From: Nonomuraea sp. NBC_00507
Lineage (GTDB): Bacteria > Actinomycetota > Actinomycetes > Streptosporangiales > Streptosporangiaceae
DNA length: 64,000 nucleotides
Direction of reading: 5' to 3'
Assembly (NCBI RefSeq): GCF_036013525.1
Contig: NZ_CP107853.1
Span: 3,720,001 to 3,784,000 of the forward strand
The notes beneath the pieces are model-generated. The model was given only the letters and a program-made list of their open reading frames with translations, ran no database searches and was not told the origin of the DNA. The translations under genes and the position numbers were made by a program. Of the stretch, positions 1 to 9,059 are shown one piece after another; position 1 is the first letter of the stretch; every line of letters begins with the position of its first letter.

Positions 1-1
1 T

Positions 2-1878
<1,877 letters not shown>

Positions 1879-1882
<4 letters not shown>

Positions 1883-2619
1883 ACCTGACCCTGCGCGTTT
1901 GGCGTCAGAGCGGCCCTTCCGACGACGGCCGGATGGTGACGTACAAGGTGGAGGACGTGTCCCCGGACATGTCCTTCCTGGAGATGCTCGACGTCCTCAA
2001 CGAGCGCCTCATCCTCGAGGGCGACGACCCGATCGCCTTCGACCACGACTGCCGCGAGGGCATCTGCGGCATGTGCGGCATGGTCATCAACGGCGTCGCC
2101 CACGGTGAGCAGCGCGCCACGACGACCTGCCAGCTCCACATGCGCCACTTCGAGGACGGCGCCACGATCACCATCGAGCCGTGGCGGGCGGCCCCGTTCC
2201 CGGTCGTCAAGGACCTGGTCGTGGACCGCAGCGCCTTCGACCGCATCATCCAGGCCGGCGGCTTCGTCTCGGTCCCCGCCGGCTCGGCCCCGGACGCGCA
2301 CAGCGTCCCGGTGCGCAAGGAAGACGCCGACGCCGCCTTCGACGCGGCCACCTGCATCGGCTGCGGCGCCTGCGTGGCGGCCTGCCCGAACGGCTCGGCC
2401 TCCCTGTTCACCGCCGCCAAGATCACCCACCTGAGCCTGCTCCCGCAGGGCCAGCCGGAGCGCCTGTCGCGCGCCAAGGCGATGGTGGACCAGATGGACG
2501 CGGAGGGCTTCGGCGGCTGCACGAACACGGGCGAATGCACGGCCGTGTGCCCGAAGGGCATTCCGCTGGAGACGATCGCGCGTATGAACAGCGACTACCT
2601 GAAGGCGAACGCCAAGTAG
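1879..2619 (+). CDS. sdhB: Succinate dehydrogenase / fumarate reductase iron-sulfur subunit
   Basis: Electron-transfer subunit of complex II, 246 aa, starting with GTG inside the sdhA stop (GTGA). The N-terminal half is a plant-type ferredoxin fold with the [2Fe-2S] ligands CREGICGMC and a distal Cys in TTTC. The C-terminal half holds a [4Fe-4S] motif [12 protein letters not shown] and a third cluster motif [14 protein letters not shown] near residue 215. Length and cluster set match actinobacterial B-type SdhB/FrdB. It carries electrons from the SdhA flavin to the quinone-reducing anchor. A strong hairpin just downstream ends the operon. Confidence 0.95.
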
Positions 2620-2629
2620 GAGGCCGCCA

Positions 2630-2656
2630 CCGGCCCGGGAGATCAGCCCGGGCCGG
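2630..2656 (+). terminator. GC-rich hairpin terminator after sdhB
   Basis: Perfect 10-bp stem CCGGCCCGGG / CCCGGGCCGG with a 7-base loop, between the convergent ends of sdhB and the membrane-protein gene on the other strand. There is no long T run. It probably serves both strands, as is common in high-GC actinobacteria. Confidence 0.75.
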
Positions 2657-2665
2657 GCAGCCGGT

Positions 2666-3163
2666 TCAATGAGCGCCCACCAGGGTCTTGAGCGCAATGA
2701 TGGCCAGTCCCAGCACGAGGTTGGCGGCCCCGGAAAGAACCATGGCTCGCGCGGAGTAGCGGGCCGTGGCGGCGGATGCGACCGCCCAGGCGACCTGGCT
2801 CGCCACCGCGACGACCAACGCCACCCAGGTGGCTCCCCTGTCGGACAGGCCCAGCGCCGAGGCGAAGGCGGCCCCTATGGCAGGCGGGAACGAGGCCTGG
2901 GCCACCGGCCAGTCCTGACGAGCGACTACGCGCAGGCGCCGCCAGGTCAGGGCGTAGGTTCCGTGGGACACCACCAAGGCGTAAACGTGGGTCAGCCAGA
3001 ACACCACACCGGTGCAGATCAACACCACCACGAGGTCGCCCGCTGAGAGCGGCGTGCCGTCCACCGCGCTGCCGGCCACGACCGAAGCCGCCAGCAGCGA
3101 GCCGTACACAGCCCCCGCGAACTCGACCCGTTCCGGTCTTCCCTTGGTATCACGCACGTCCAC
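2666..3163 (-). CDS. Small integral membrane protein, function unknown
   Basis: 165-aa protein with a GTG start. It has a short polar N-terminus and then four hydrophobic stretches (about residues 20-40, 45-68, 92-118 and 120-160), so a four-helix membrane protein is likely. I recognise no catalytic motif. It lies downstream of the tetR-like gene on the same strand with a gap of about 67 bases and could be transcribed with it. Nothing shows a substrate or partner. Confidence 0.6.
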   Translation of the reverse strand: MDVRDTKGRPERVEFAGAVYGSLLAASVVAGSAVDGTPLSAGDLVVVLICTGVVFWLTHVYALVVSHGTYALTWRRLRVVARQDWPVAQASFPPAIGAAFASALGLSDRGATWVALVVAVASQVAWAVASAATARYSARAMVLSGAANLVLGLAIIALKTLVGAH

Positions 3164-3230
3164 ATCGGGAGCCTTCCCGGCTCGAGGGGTTGGCGTGCGG
3201 GATGATGCCTAGTCTTGGGCTGTTCGGGGA

Positions 3231-3869
3231 TCAGGAACACTCCCGCATGATGCGTGCCAGCTCATCAGGCGTCATGGGCGGCTCCGGCAGCGGATGAGCC
3301 GCCGAAGCACGGAACCCGTCCAGTATCAAAGCCAAATGCCGTCGCCACGCCTGCGGCCGCACCGCCCCCGTGGCCTCCACCGTGCGGGCGATCCCCCAGG
3401 TCACGAACGCCATGTCCTCCAGCGTGCAGTCCTCCCGCAGCACGCCGGCCTCTCGCGCTCGCCGCACGATCCGCTGCATCAGCTCGTAGCCCCGCGCATG
3501 GTTCTCTGAAGGGGGCGCGACCTGCGGGACCCGGCGCGAGACGAGGTCGTTGTAGCCGCGATCGGCGGCCTGCAGCTCGCACACCCGCTCCAGGAAGTGC
3601 ACCAGTCCGGCCCATGGATCCGCCATCGACAGAGCGTGCTCGGCGATCCGCGCGACTGTGGCCGTCCGGTCGGCGAAGACGGCGTCGATGAGGTCGTTGC
3701 GGCTCGGGAAGTGGTTGTAGAGGGTTCCGTTGCTCACCCCGGCCGTGCGGGCGATCTCGTCCAGGGCCACGTCCAGGCCCCGTGTGGCGAACAGGTCGCG
3801 GGCGGCCGCCACCAGCAGGTCCCGGTTTCGCTGTGCGTCCCTGCGCAGGGGCTTGGCGTGCGTCGGCAT
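3231..3869 (-). CDS. TetR-family transcriptional regulator
   Basis: 212-aa one-domain repressor type. The N-terminal helix-turn-helix spans about residues 35-56, with the typical TetR recognition segment GVSNGTLYNHFPSR. A helical ligand-binding and dimerisation domain follows. It is divergent from the SDR-like gene at 3980. The 110-base gap holds two copies of a 22-bp palindrome, which are likely its operators. It therefore probably represses both itself and the oxidoreductase. The ligand is unknown. Confidence 0.9.
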   Translation of the reverse strand: MPTHAKPLRRDAQRNRDLLVAAARDLFATRGLDVALDEIARTAGVSNGTLYNHFPSRNDLIDAVFADRTATVARIAEHALSMADPWAGLVHFLERVCELQAADRGYNDLVSRRVPQVAPPSENHARGYELMQRIVRRAREAGVLREDCTLEDMAFVTWGIARTVEATGAVRPQAWRRHLALILDGFRASAAHPLPEPPMTPDELARIMRECS

Positions 3870-3884
3870 GCTGCCATCGTACCG

Positions 3885-3951
3885 AACTTGAGAACAGTCC
3901 CAACTTATGGCTAGGCTCCAAGCGGGAGAAAGTTGGGACTGTCCCCAACTT
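3885..3951. promoter_or_regulatory. Two copies of a 22-bp palindromic operator in a divergent promoter
   Basis: Bases 3930-3951 read AAGTTGGG-6-CCCAACTT, a perfect 8+8 inverted repeat. Bases 3885-3906 read AACTTGAG-6-CCCAACTT, the same site with two mismatches in one arm. The two sites are in inverted orientation, so the 15-base stretch 3892-3906 also pairs 14/15 with 3930-3944. Spacing is 45 bp start to start, about four helix turns. Position between tetR and the SDR gene and the symmetry suggest sites for the TetR protein. Confidence 0.7.
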
Positions 3952-3979
3952 TGCTGGATCGATTAAGGAAGGATTTGCC

Positions 3980-4702
3980 ATGCCTAAAACGCTGGCCATC
4001 TTCGGCGCCGGTCCCGTCCTGGGCCTGTCCGTCGCCCGCCGCTTCGGGCGCGAGGGCTTCCGCGTCGCGCTCGTCGCCCGTACCAGGAAGAACCTCGACC
4101 ACCTCGTCGCCGAGCTCGCCCGCGACGGCATCGAGGCGGCCGGCTTCATCGCCGACGTCTACGACCGCGGCCAGATCGCGAACGCCGTGACGGCGATCAA
4201 GGAGCGGTACGGGCGGATCGACGTCGCGGAGTTCAGTCCCGGCGGCGGGGATCTAGGGGACGGGATCGTGTCGACTCTCGACGTCGACGTCGACAACACG
4301 CAGCTCATCCTGGACCGCTTCCTGCTCTCCGCGGTCGCCCTGGTGCGCCAGACCCTCCCCGACATGGTCGAGCACGGCGACGGCGCCATCCTCTTCACGG
4401 CCGGACAGTCCGGCATCCACCCGGTCCCGTTCCTCGGAAACGCGGGCATGGCTCAGGCCGCGCTGCGCAACTACTTCCATACGCTCAACGCCGTCCTTGC
4501 CGGCAAGGGCGTCTATGTCGGGGCGGTCAACGTCGGCGCGCTGATCGAGGGGAGCGTGCCGCACCAGGCCATCGCGTCGTCCCAGGAGCCGCTCGGGTTC
4601 GAGCCGGAGGTCATCCATCCGGACGTTTTCGCCGAGGCCTTCTGGGACCTGCACTCCCAGCGCGATCGGGTGGAAGCTCTGGTGGGGAGCTTCGGCCGAT
4701 AG
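3980..4702 (+). CDS. Short-chain dehydrogenase/reductase family protein
   Basis: 240-aa Rossmann-fold protein. ATG at 3980 is chosen because AAGGAAGGA lies just upstream; the frame stays open further 5', but that part overlaps the operators. The nucleotide-binding loop is GAGPVLGLSVARRFG, a variant of the SDR TGxxxGxG loop. The usual Tyr-x-x-x-Lys pair is not evident: the region after AGQSG reads GNAGMAQAALRNYF. That places it among atypical SDRs of uncertain catalytic ability. It is divergent from and probably controlled by the adjacent TetR protein. Substrate unknown. Confidence 0.75.
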   Translation: MPKTLAIFGAGPVLGLSVARRFGREGFRVALVARTRKNLDHLVAELARDGIEAAGFIADVYDRGQIANAVTAIKERYGRIDVAEFSPGGGDLGDGIVSTLDVDVDNTQLILDRFLLSAVALVRQTLPDMVEHGDGAILFTAGQSGIHPVPFLGNAGMAQAALRNYFHTLNAVLAGKGVYVGAVNVGALIEGSVPHQAIASSQEPLGFEPEVIHPDVFAEAFWDLHSQRDRVEALVGSFGR

Positions 4703-4706
4703 TGAG

Positions 4707-4898
4707 GACGGAGAGGCGGCATGGCTCCGCTACACCAAGGTGAACATCTGGGAGGACCCTGGAGCGGCGGCCCTAGTGCGCTCGGTCGCCGACGGGAACG
4801 AGACCGTGCCGACCGTGACGGGTGGCGGGCAGAGCCATGGTCAATCCGTCGAAGCGGCAGGTGATGGAGGCGGTGGCGAAGTACCGAAGCCGACGTAG
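4707..4898 (+). pseudogene. Mycoredoxin/glutaredoxin-like pseudogene (N-truncated and frameshifted)
   Basis: Frame 3 gives TKVNIWEDPGAAALVRSVA followed by GNETVPTVT, the C-terminal half of a mycoredoxin (Mrx1-like). The frame is then lost, and the tail VNPSKRQVMEAVAKY continues in another frame from 4837. The N-terminal strand with the CxxC active site is absent; the SDR gene ends immediately before. This is a decayed mycothiol-dependent redox gene, in a genome that makes mycothiol (mshB at 35.6 kb). Two independent lesions make a functional product unlikely. Confidence 0.7.
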
Positions 4899-5178
4899 CG
4901 AGTGTTGCGCAAGCCGGAGGGTCTGTTCCGCCGCGACGCGGAGTTGAGGAACGGGCCGACTTTGATCGTGGAGTTCCCACTGCTCCGCCGGTCTCTGCAC
5001 GCTTACCGATGCCCGGTCGGACAAGCAACCCAAACTGCTGCTGTTCCCACTCAGGGATTCGGCGACGACTTCGGCGAGGTGGCGCGTGGGCGCGGACGCG
5101 GAGCCCGTCCATCTGGGCAGGGCTGGCTCTCAGTCGGATCCCGCTTGACGGCTTGAGATGCACCGCGATGTTGGCTGA
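4899..5178. other. No recognisable gene
   Basis: About 280 bases between the mycoredoxin remnant and the operator of the ATPase gene. Short open frames exist on both strands, but none resembles a known family or has a convincing ribosome-binding site. It looks like further decayed sequence. Confidence 0.4.
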
Positions 5179-5202
5179 TTAGTATGTTTCCTTGCATACT
5201 AA
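5179..5202. promoter_or_regulatory. Palindrome with embedded -10 upstream of the ATPase gene
   Basis: TTAGTATG-8-CATACTAA is a perfect 8+8 inverted repeat ending four bases before the GTG at 5207. CATACT at 5195-5200 would serve as a -10 box with a transcription start at or near 5207, giving a leaderless message. The site is notably AT-rich for its surroundings. A dimeric repressor bound here would cover the -10 box. Confidence 0.5.
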
Positions 5203-5206
5203 TTAA

Positions 5207-6718
5207 GTGACGTCAATGGCGAAGCCTCCGCGAGTGCTGTCTCGTGATGCCGAGTGGGCGGCCCTGGCGCAGTTTGTACGGCATCCGGATCCCCGTCTCC
5301 GGCTGGGCGTCGTGTCGGGGCGGCGCCGGGTCGGGAAAAGTTTTCTGCTTCGTGCGCTTGCCGAGGCCACCGACGGCCTCTACGTCTCGGCTGTGGCGGA
5401 GGAGAGCGTTGTCGCGGCGCGGCGCCGATTGGCCGCGGAGATAGCACGCTATGCGGGTATCGGCCCAGAGTTGATAGCAGATGCGAGCTGGGAAGCTCTC
5501 CTGTCCACCGCGATCGAGCTGACGGCCCGCCGCCGCGCAGGAGTGTTCGTTATTGACGAGTTGCCTTACTGGATGGCGCATTCCCCGGAACTGCCTGGTC
5601 TGCTCCAGTTGTTGTACGACCAGTCTCAGGCCGGACAGGGTGTGACGGGTGGACGAGTGATCGTCTGTGGCTCGGCCATGTCGGTGATGAACAATCTGCT
5701 TTCCGGTACGAAGGCGCTGCGTGGGCGGGCGGCGATCGATCTTTGTCTCCACCCCTTCGACCTGGCCACCACGGCAAGACACTGGGGGATCGGCGACCCG
5801 GGGGCCGCTCTGCGGGTGCATGCCATCCTCGGCGGAGCCCCGGGTTATCGCAATCTTGCCAACGTGGACCCTCCCCAGTCGACCGATGAGTTGGACGACT
5901 GGGCCCCCGCCACCGTGCTGGACCCCCGGCAGGCGCTCTTCTCCGGTAGCGAAGCGGAGTACCTGTTGCGGGAGGATCCCAAGTTCACAGGGAGTGCCTT
6001 GCACTACGCGATCATCAATGCGGTCGCGAACGGCGCCACCAGTCCGGCGAAGATCGGCGGATTGCTGGAGCAGCCGCGCTCGTCGTTGACCCGGCCCATT
6101 GAAGCTCTGGTGAGCGCGGGGTACCTGTCGTACGACACCGATCCGCTGTGGGAAAGGCGGCCAGTGATCACGGTGGCTGATCCCATCGTGCGTTTCCACA
6201 ATCTGATCACTGTGCCGCAGCGCGACCTCGTGGAGACGGGGCAGTCTACGGAGGCATGGCGGCGGTCGCGACCTACATTCGTCGCTCGCGTTCTGGGACC
6301 TCACTTCGAGAGCTGTGCCAGAGCGTGGCTCCGTGGGCAGGCAGACCCGGCTCTGCGAGGACACGCCAGCGTTGTGACGGGAACCGTCGTCAACGACCGG
6401 AAGGGACAGGCCAAGAACGAGATCGACGTCGTGGCACTGGACAAGCGGGCCGGAAGGGCGGAGATCCGGCTCATCGGAGAGGCGAAGGCACCGGTGACCC
6501 GGCGGAGTGCGGCCGATCTCGACCGTCTCGACAGGCTTAAAGAGTTGCTGGCCGAGCACGGGCATGACACCGGGTCGGCGGTCCTGGCCCTGTTCTCGAT
6601 GGAGGGTTTCCAGCCGGACCTGGTCAGTACGGCACGGCGCAGAGGGGATGTTCTGCTGGTCGGCTTGCCCGCCCTCGTCGATGCCGGTGATCCTGTGGTC
6701 GTTCCTGGCGCTCGATGA
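5207..6718 (+). CDS. Archaeal-type P-loop ATPase with C-terminal DUF234 (PD-(D/E)XK-like) domain
   Basis: 503-aa protein. Walker A is SGRRRVGKS (37-45) and Walker B is VFVIDE (113-118), both typical of the archaeal-ATPase/STAND-like family. A winged-helix segment follows around residues 270-310 (ATSPAKIGGLLEQPRSSLTR). The C-terminal part has NEIDVVALD near 404 and IGEAKAP near 424, the Asp...Glu-x-Lys arrangement of PD-(D/E)XK nucleases, as described for DUF234. GTG at 5207 or ATG at 5216 can start it; the promoter position favours GTG. Such proteins are common and mostly uncharacterised; a nuclease or mobile-element role is inference. Confidence 0.8.
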   Translation: MTSMAKPPRVLSRDAEWAALAQFVRHPDPRLRLGVVSGRRRVGKSFLLRALAEATDGLYVSAVAEESVVAARRRLAAEIARYAGIGPELIADASWEALLSTAIELTARRRAGVFVIDELPYWMAHSPELPGLLQLLYDQSQAGQGVTGGRVIVCGSAMSVMNNLLSGTKALRGRAAIDLCLHPFDLATTARHWGIGDPGAALRVHAILGGAPGYRNLANVDPPQSTDELDDWAPATVLDPRQALFSGSEAEYLLREDPKFTGSALHYAIINAVANGATSPAKIGGLLEQPRSSLTRPIEALVSAGYLSYDTDPLWERRPVITVADPIVRFHNLITVPQRDLVETGQSTEAWRRSRPTFVARVLGPHFESCARAWLRGQADPALRGHASVVTGTVVNDRKGQAKNEIDVVALDKRAGRAEIRLIGEAKAPVTRRSAADLDRLDRLKELLAEHGHDTGSAVLALFSMEGFQPDLVSTARRRGDVLLVGLPALVDAGDPVVVPGAR

Positions 6719-6800
6719 ATGGAGAAGCGGTGTAACAACGAGGGGGTTCGGACCACTTCCTGGTGTCAGAAGAACGCATCCGGAACGAAGGGGCTGGGCG

Positions 6801-7364
6801 GTGGCGGATGATGCGGACCGGTTCACCGGCATGTACGACGAATGCCGACAACGTGTGTGGGCCTACGTGGTCAGTCGCGCGGGGCGGCAGGTCGCGGACG
6901 AGGTGTTGAGCGAGACGTTCGCGATCGCCTGGCGGCGGCTCGACGACGTGCCGGAGCCTGCTCTGCCGTGGTTGCTCGGCGTGGCCAGGAACATCCTGCG
7001 CGACAACGTACGGGCGGAGGCGCGCAGGGAGGCGCTGGCCGCCGAGTTGCGGGCCTGGACCGAGGGTGACGTTGCCGAGCAGGTGACCGAGCGGATCGGG
7101 GTGTTGCGGGCGCTGGCCGCCTTGCCGGAGGACGATCGGGAGATTCTCCTCCTGGTCGCCTGGCACGGGCTGTCGCCGAAGGAGGCCGCCCGGGTCGTCG
7201 GGTGCTCGTTCGCGGCGTTCCGGGTCCGGTTGCATCGGGCTCGCAAACGGCTCAAGCAGGCGATGAACGAGGCCGTGGAGTCGGCCGCGGTCCACCTGCG
7301 CGCTCGCCCCCAGACGCACCCGTCCCTGCCTCACGTCCGGAGCTACAACGAGGAGTTGTCATGA
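6801..7364 (+). CDS. ECF-type RNA polymerase sigma factor
   Basis: 187-aa sigma-70 family protein. GTG at 6801 is preceded by GAAGGGG; the longer open frame upstream runs through the 3' end of the ATPase gene and is not needed. Region 2 spans about residues 5-75, and region 4 about 100-165 with the recognition helix-turn-helix LSPKEAARVVGCSFAAFRVRL. Its stop overlaps the next gene's start (ATGA). Pairing with a CU044_5270-type membrane protein is typical in actinobacteria, where the partner probably controls sigma activity. Target promoters are not apparent. Confidence 0.9.
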   Translation: MADDADRFTGMYDECRQRVWAYVVSRAGRQVADEVLSETFAIAWRRLDDVPEPALPWLLGVARNILRDNVRAEARREALAAELRAWTEGDVAEQVTERIGVLRALAALPEDDREILLLVAWHGLSPKEAARVVGCSFAAFRVRLHRARKRLKQAMNEAVESAAVHLRARPQTHPSLPHVRSYNEELS

Positions 7365-8578
7365 ATCCCATCGACGAACTCAGGGCCGCCAGGCCTGCTC
7401 ATCTCGGTGACGGCCCGGTGGACGAGCGCACCAGGGCCGCCGAGCTGTCCTACGCCATGTCCCGGCCGAGGCAGGCGCGGCGGCGGCGCAAGGTCGTGCG
7501 GCCGGTCTGGGGACTGGGGCTGGCCGGGGCGGCGGCGGCCGCTACTGCGGTGGTCGTGGTGATGGCGGGGAACGGGGCGGCGCCGACCCCGCGGGCGCCG
7601 GACGGCGGCGGCCGGATCGCCACCGCCACGGATGCCCCGGACGGCACCGGCTCGACGGCGGACCCGGATGGCAGCGGCTCGACGGCGAGTCCGGACGGGA
7701 CCGCCGCGCCGCGCGTCACGTTGTCGGCGCGGGACGTGCTGCTGGCCGCCGCCGCGAAGGCCGACCGGCAGACCGAGAGCATCGGCGACTACTGGCACAC
7801 CGTGTCGGTGAGCCGGACGTTGTCCACCGTGGCGAAGGGCGGCTACGACATGGAGACGGAGAGCCGGGACGAGATGTGGACGCCCAGCGCAACCGGTGGC
7901 GAGCAGTGGAGCCGTAGCCAGATGCTCGGGACGCGACCGGCCACCGAGGAGGACAGAAAGGCGTGGGAGGCGGCCGGGTCGCCGGAGAAGGTCGAGGTGG
8001 CGGTGCCGGGCAAGGGCGGTTCGCTGGTCCTGGAGACGGGGACGGCGTCGGGCAAGGTGCGCACCAGTCACAGCCCGCTGGTGGACGGGGACAAGGTGTT
8101 CTGGCTGGGCCGGAACGTGACCATGAAGGATTTGCGCGGGCTGCCGAGCGACCCGGACGACCTCAAGAAGTGGCTGCTGCACTCGTACGAGGGGCATGAC
8201 ACGGAGTCCTCGAGCACGCCGATGGCCTCCGACGTCTGGCTGTTCAAGGTGAGCGCGGGCCTGATCACGGACATGCCGGTGACGCCGCAGGTACGGGGTG
8301 CGGCGTTCCGCATGCTGGCTGAACTCGACACCGTCAAGGTCATCGAGAACGTCACCGACGCCCAAGGCCGCCAGGGCACCGCGGTCTCGATCGAGGAGCG
8401 CATCAAGAGCGGCGCCGTCCTGGAGAACCGGCTGATCTTCGACGAGTCGACGGGCCGGGCCCTCGCCAACGAGAACGTCGTGGTGAAGCCCGGTGGGTTG
8501 CAGGCGGAGTTCGAGCCCGGGGAGGTGTTCAGCTCCACTGCGGTGCTGGAGGCCGGCTGGACCGACGACAAGCCGTGA
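7361..8578 (+). CDS. CU044_5270 family membrane protein, sigma-factor partner
   Basis: 405-aa protein translationally coupled to the ECF sigma gene (ATGA overlap). It has about 47 cytoplasmic residues rich in Arg just before a single membrane helix (about 49-70). A Gly/Asp/Pro/Thr-rich linker with short repeats (DGTGST, DGSGST; about 75-110) follows, then a large extracellular domain. The family is defined by this topology and by coupling to ECF sigma factors. An anti-sigma-like or sensory role is inferred from context, not proven. Confidence 0.8.
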   Translation: MNPIDELRAARPAHLGDGPVDERTRAAELSYAMSRPRQARRRRKVVRPVWGLGLAGAAAAATAVVVVMAGNGAAPTPRAPDGGGRIATATDAPDGTGSTADPDGSGSTASPDGTAAPRVTLSARDVLLAAAAKADRQTESIGDYWHTVSVSRTLSTVAKGGYDMETESRDEMWTPSATGGEQWSRSQMLGTRPATEEDRKAWEAAGSPEKVEVAVPGKGGSLVLETGTASGKVRTSHSPLVDGDKVFWLGRNVTMKDLRGLPSDPDDLKKWLLHSYEGHDTESSSTPMASDVWLFKVSAGLITDMPVTPQVRGAAFRMLAELDTVKVIENVTDAQGRQGTAVSIEERIKSGAVLENRLIFDESTGRALANENVVVKPGGLQAEFEPGEVFSSTAVLEAGWTDDKP

Positions 8579-8609
8579 CGGCAGGGCCCAGCCGGCCGAC
8601 TCGTGGCTG

Positions 8610-8645
8610 ATTGGTTCGAGAAACGGTCCAATTTAGGGCTATTGG
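8610..8645. promoter_or_regulatory. ATTGG / CCAAT repeats upstream of the cupin gene
   Basis: ATTGGTTC (8610-8617) faces GGTCCAAT (8625-8632), and a further ATTGG lies at 8641-8645. An inverted pair plus a direct repeat of ATTGG resembles binding sites of MocR/PdxR-type GntR regulators. No such regulator is adjacent, so assignment is tentative. Confidence 0.3.
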
Positions 8646-8707
8646 CTCTGGGAAGGGGCCGACGGCGGACGGTTCGATGGAGTCCTGGACTTTCGAGGAG
8701 GAACGTC

Positions 8708-9043
8708 ATGAAGATCGAATCGCCTGCCGCGGTGTCGATTCCGCAGGTCATCCGTACGCTCCCGGGCCCCTTCCAGCAGCGGGAGCTGGCCCGCGCGAAC
8801 GACGCCGTGGTGCGGGTGGCCCAGCTGCACGGCGAGTTCCCCTGGCACGATCACGACGAGGACGAGCTGTTCCTGTGCTGGGACGGCACGTTCAGGATCG
8901 AGATCGAGGGTCGCGACCCGGTCACCATGGTGGCGGGCGACGTCTTCGTCGTGCCCAAGGGACTGCGGCACCGGCCGGTCGCGGACGAGCCCGCGCACGT
9001 GCTGCTGGTGGAGCCGGCCGAGACCCGGCAATACGGCAGCTGA
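8708..9043 (+). CDS. Small cupin-domain protein
   Basis: 111-aa single-domain cupin. ATG at 8708 has GAGGAGGAAC upstream. Cupin motif 1 is WHDHDEDELFLCWDG with the two His and Glu metal ligands, and motif 2 is GDVFVVPKGLRHRPV with the last His. The metal site is therefore complete. Proteins of this size include mannose-6-phosphate-isomerase-like cupins of unknown substrate. It is monocistronic and convergent with the multicopper oxidase gene. Confidence 0.85.
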   Translation: MKIESPAAVSIPQVIRTLPGPFQQRELARANDAVVRVAQLHGEFPWHDHDEDELFLCWDGTFRIEIEGRDPVTMVAGDVFVVPKGLRHRPVADEPAHVLLVEPAETRQYGS

Positions 9044-9059
9044 CCTGCCGCCGGCGGCG

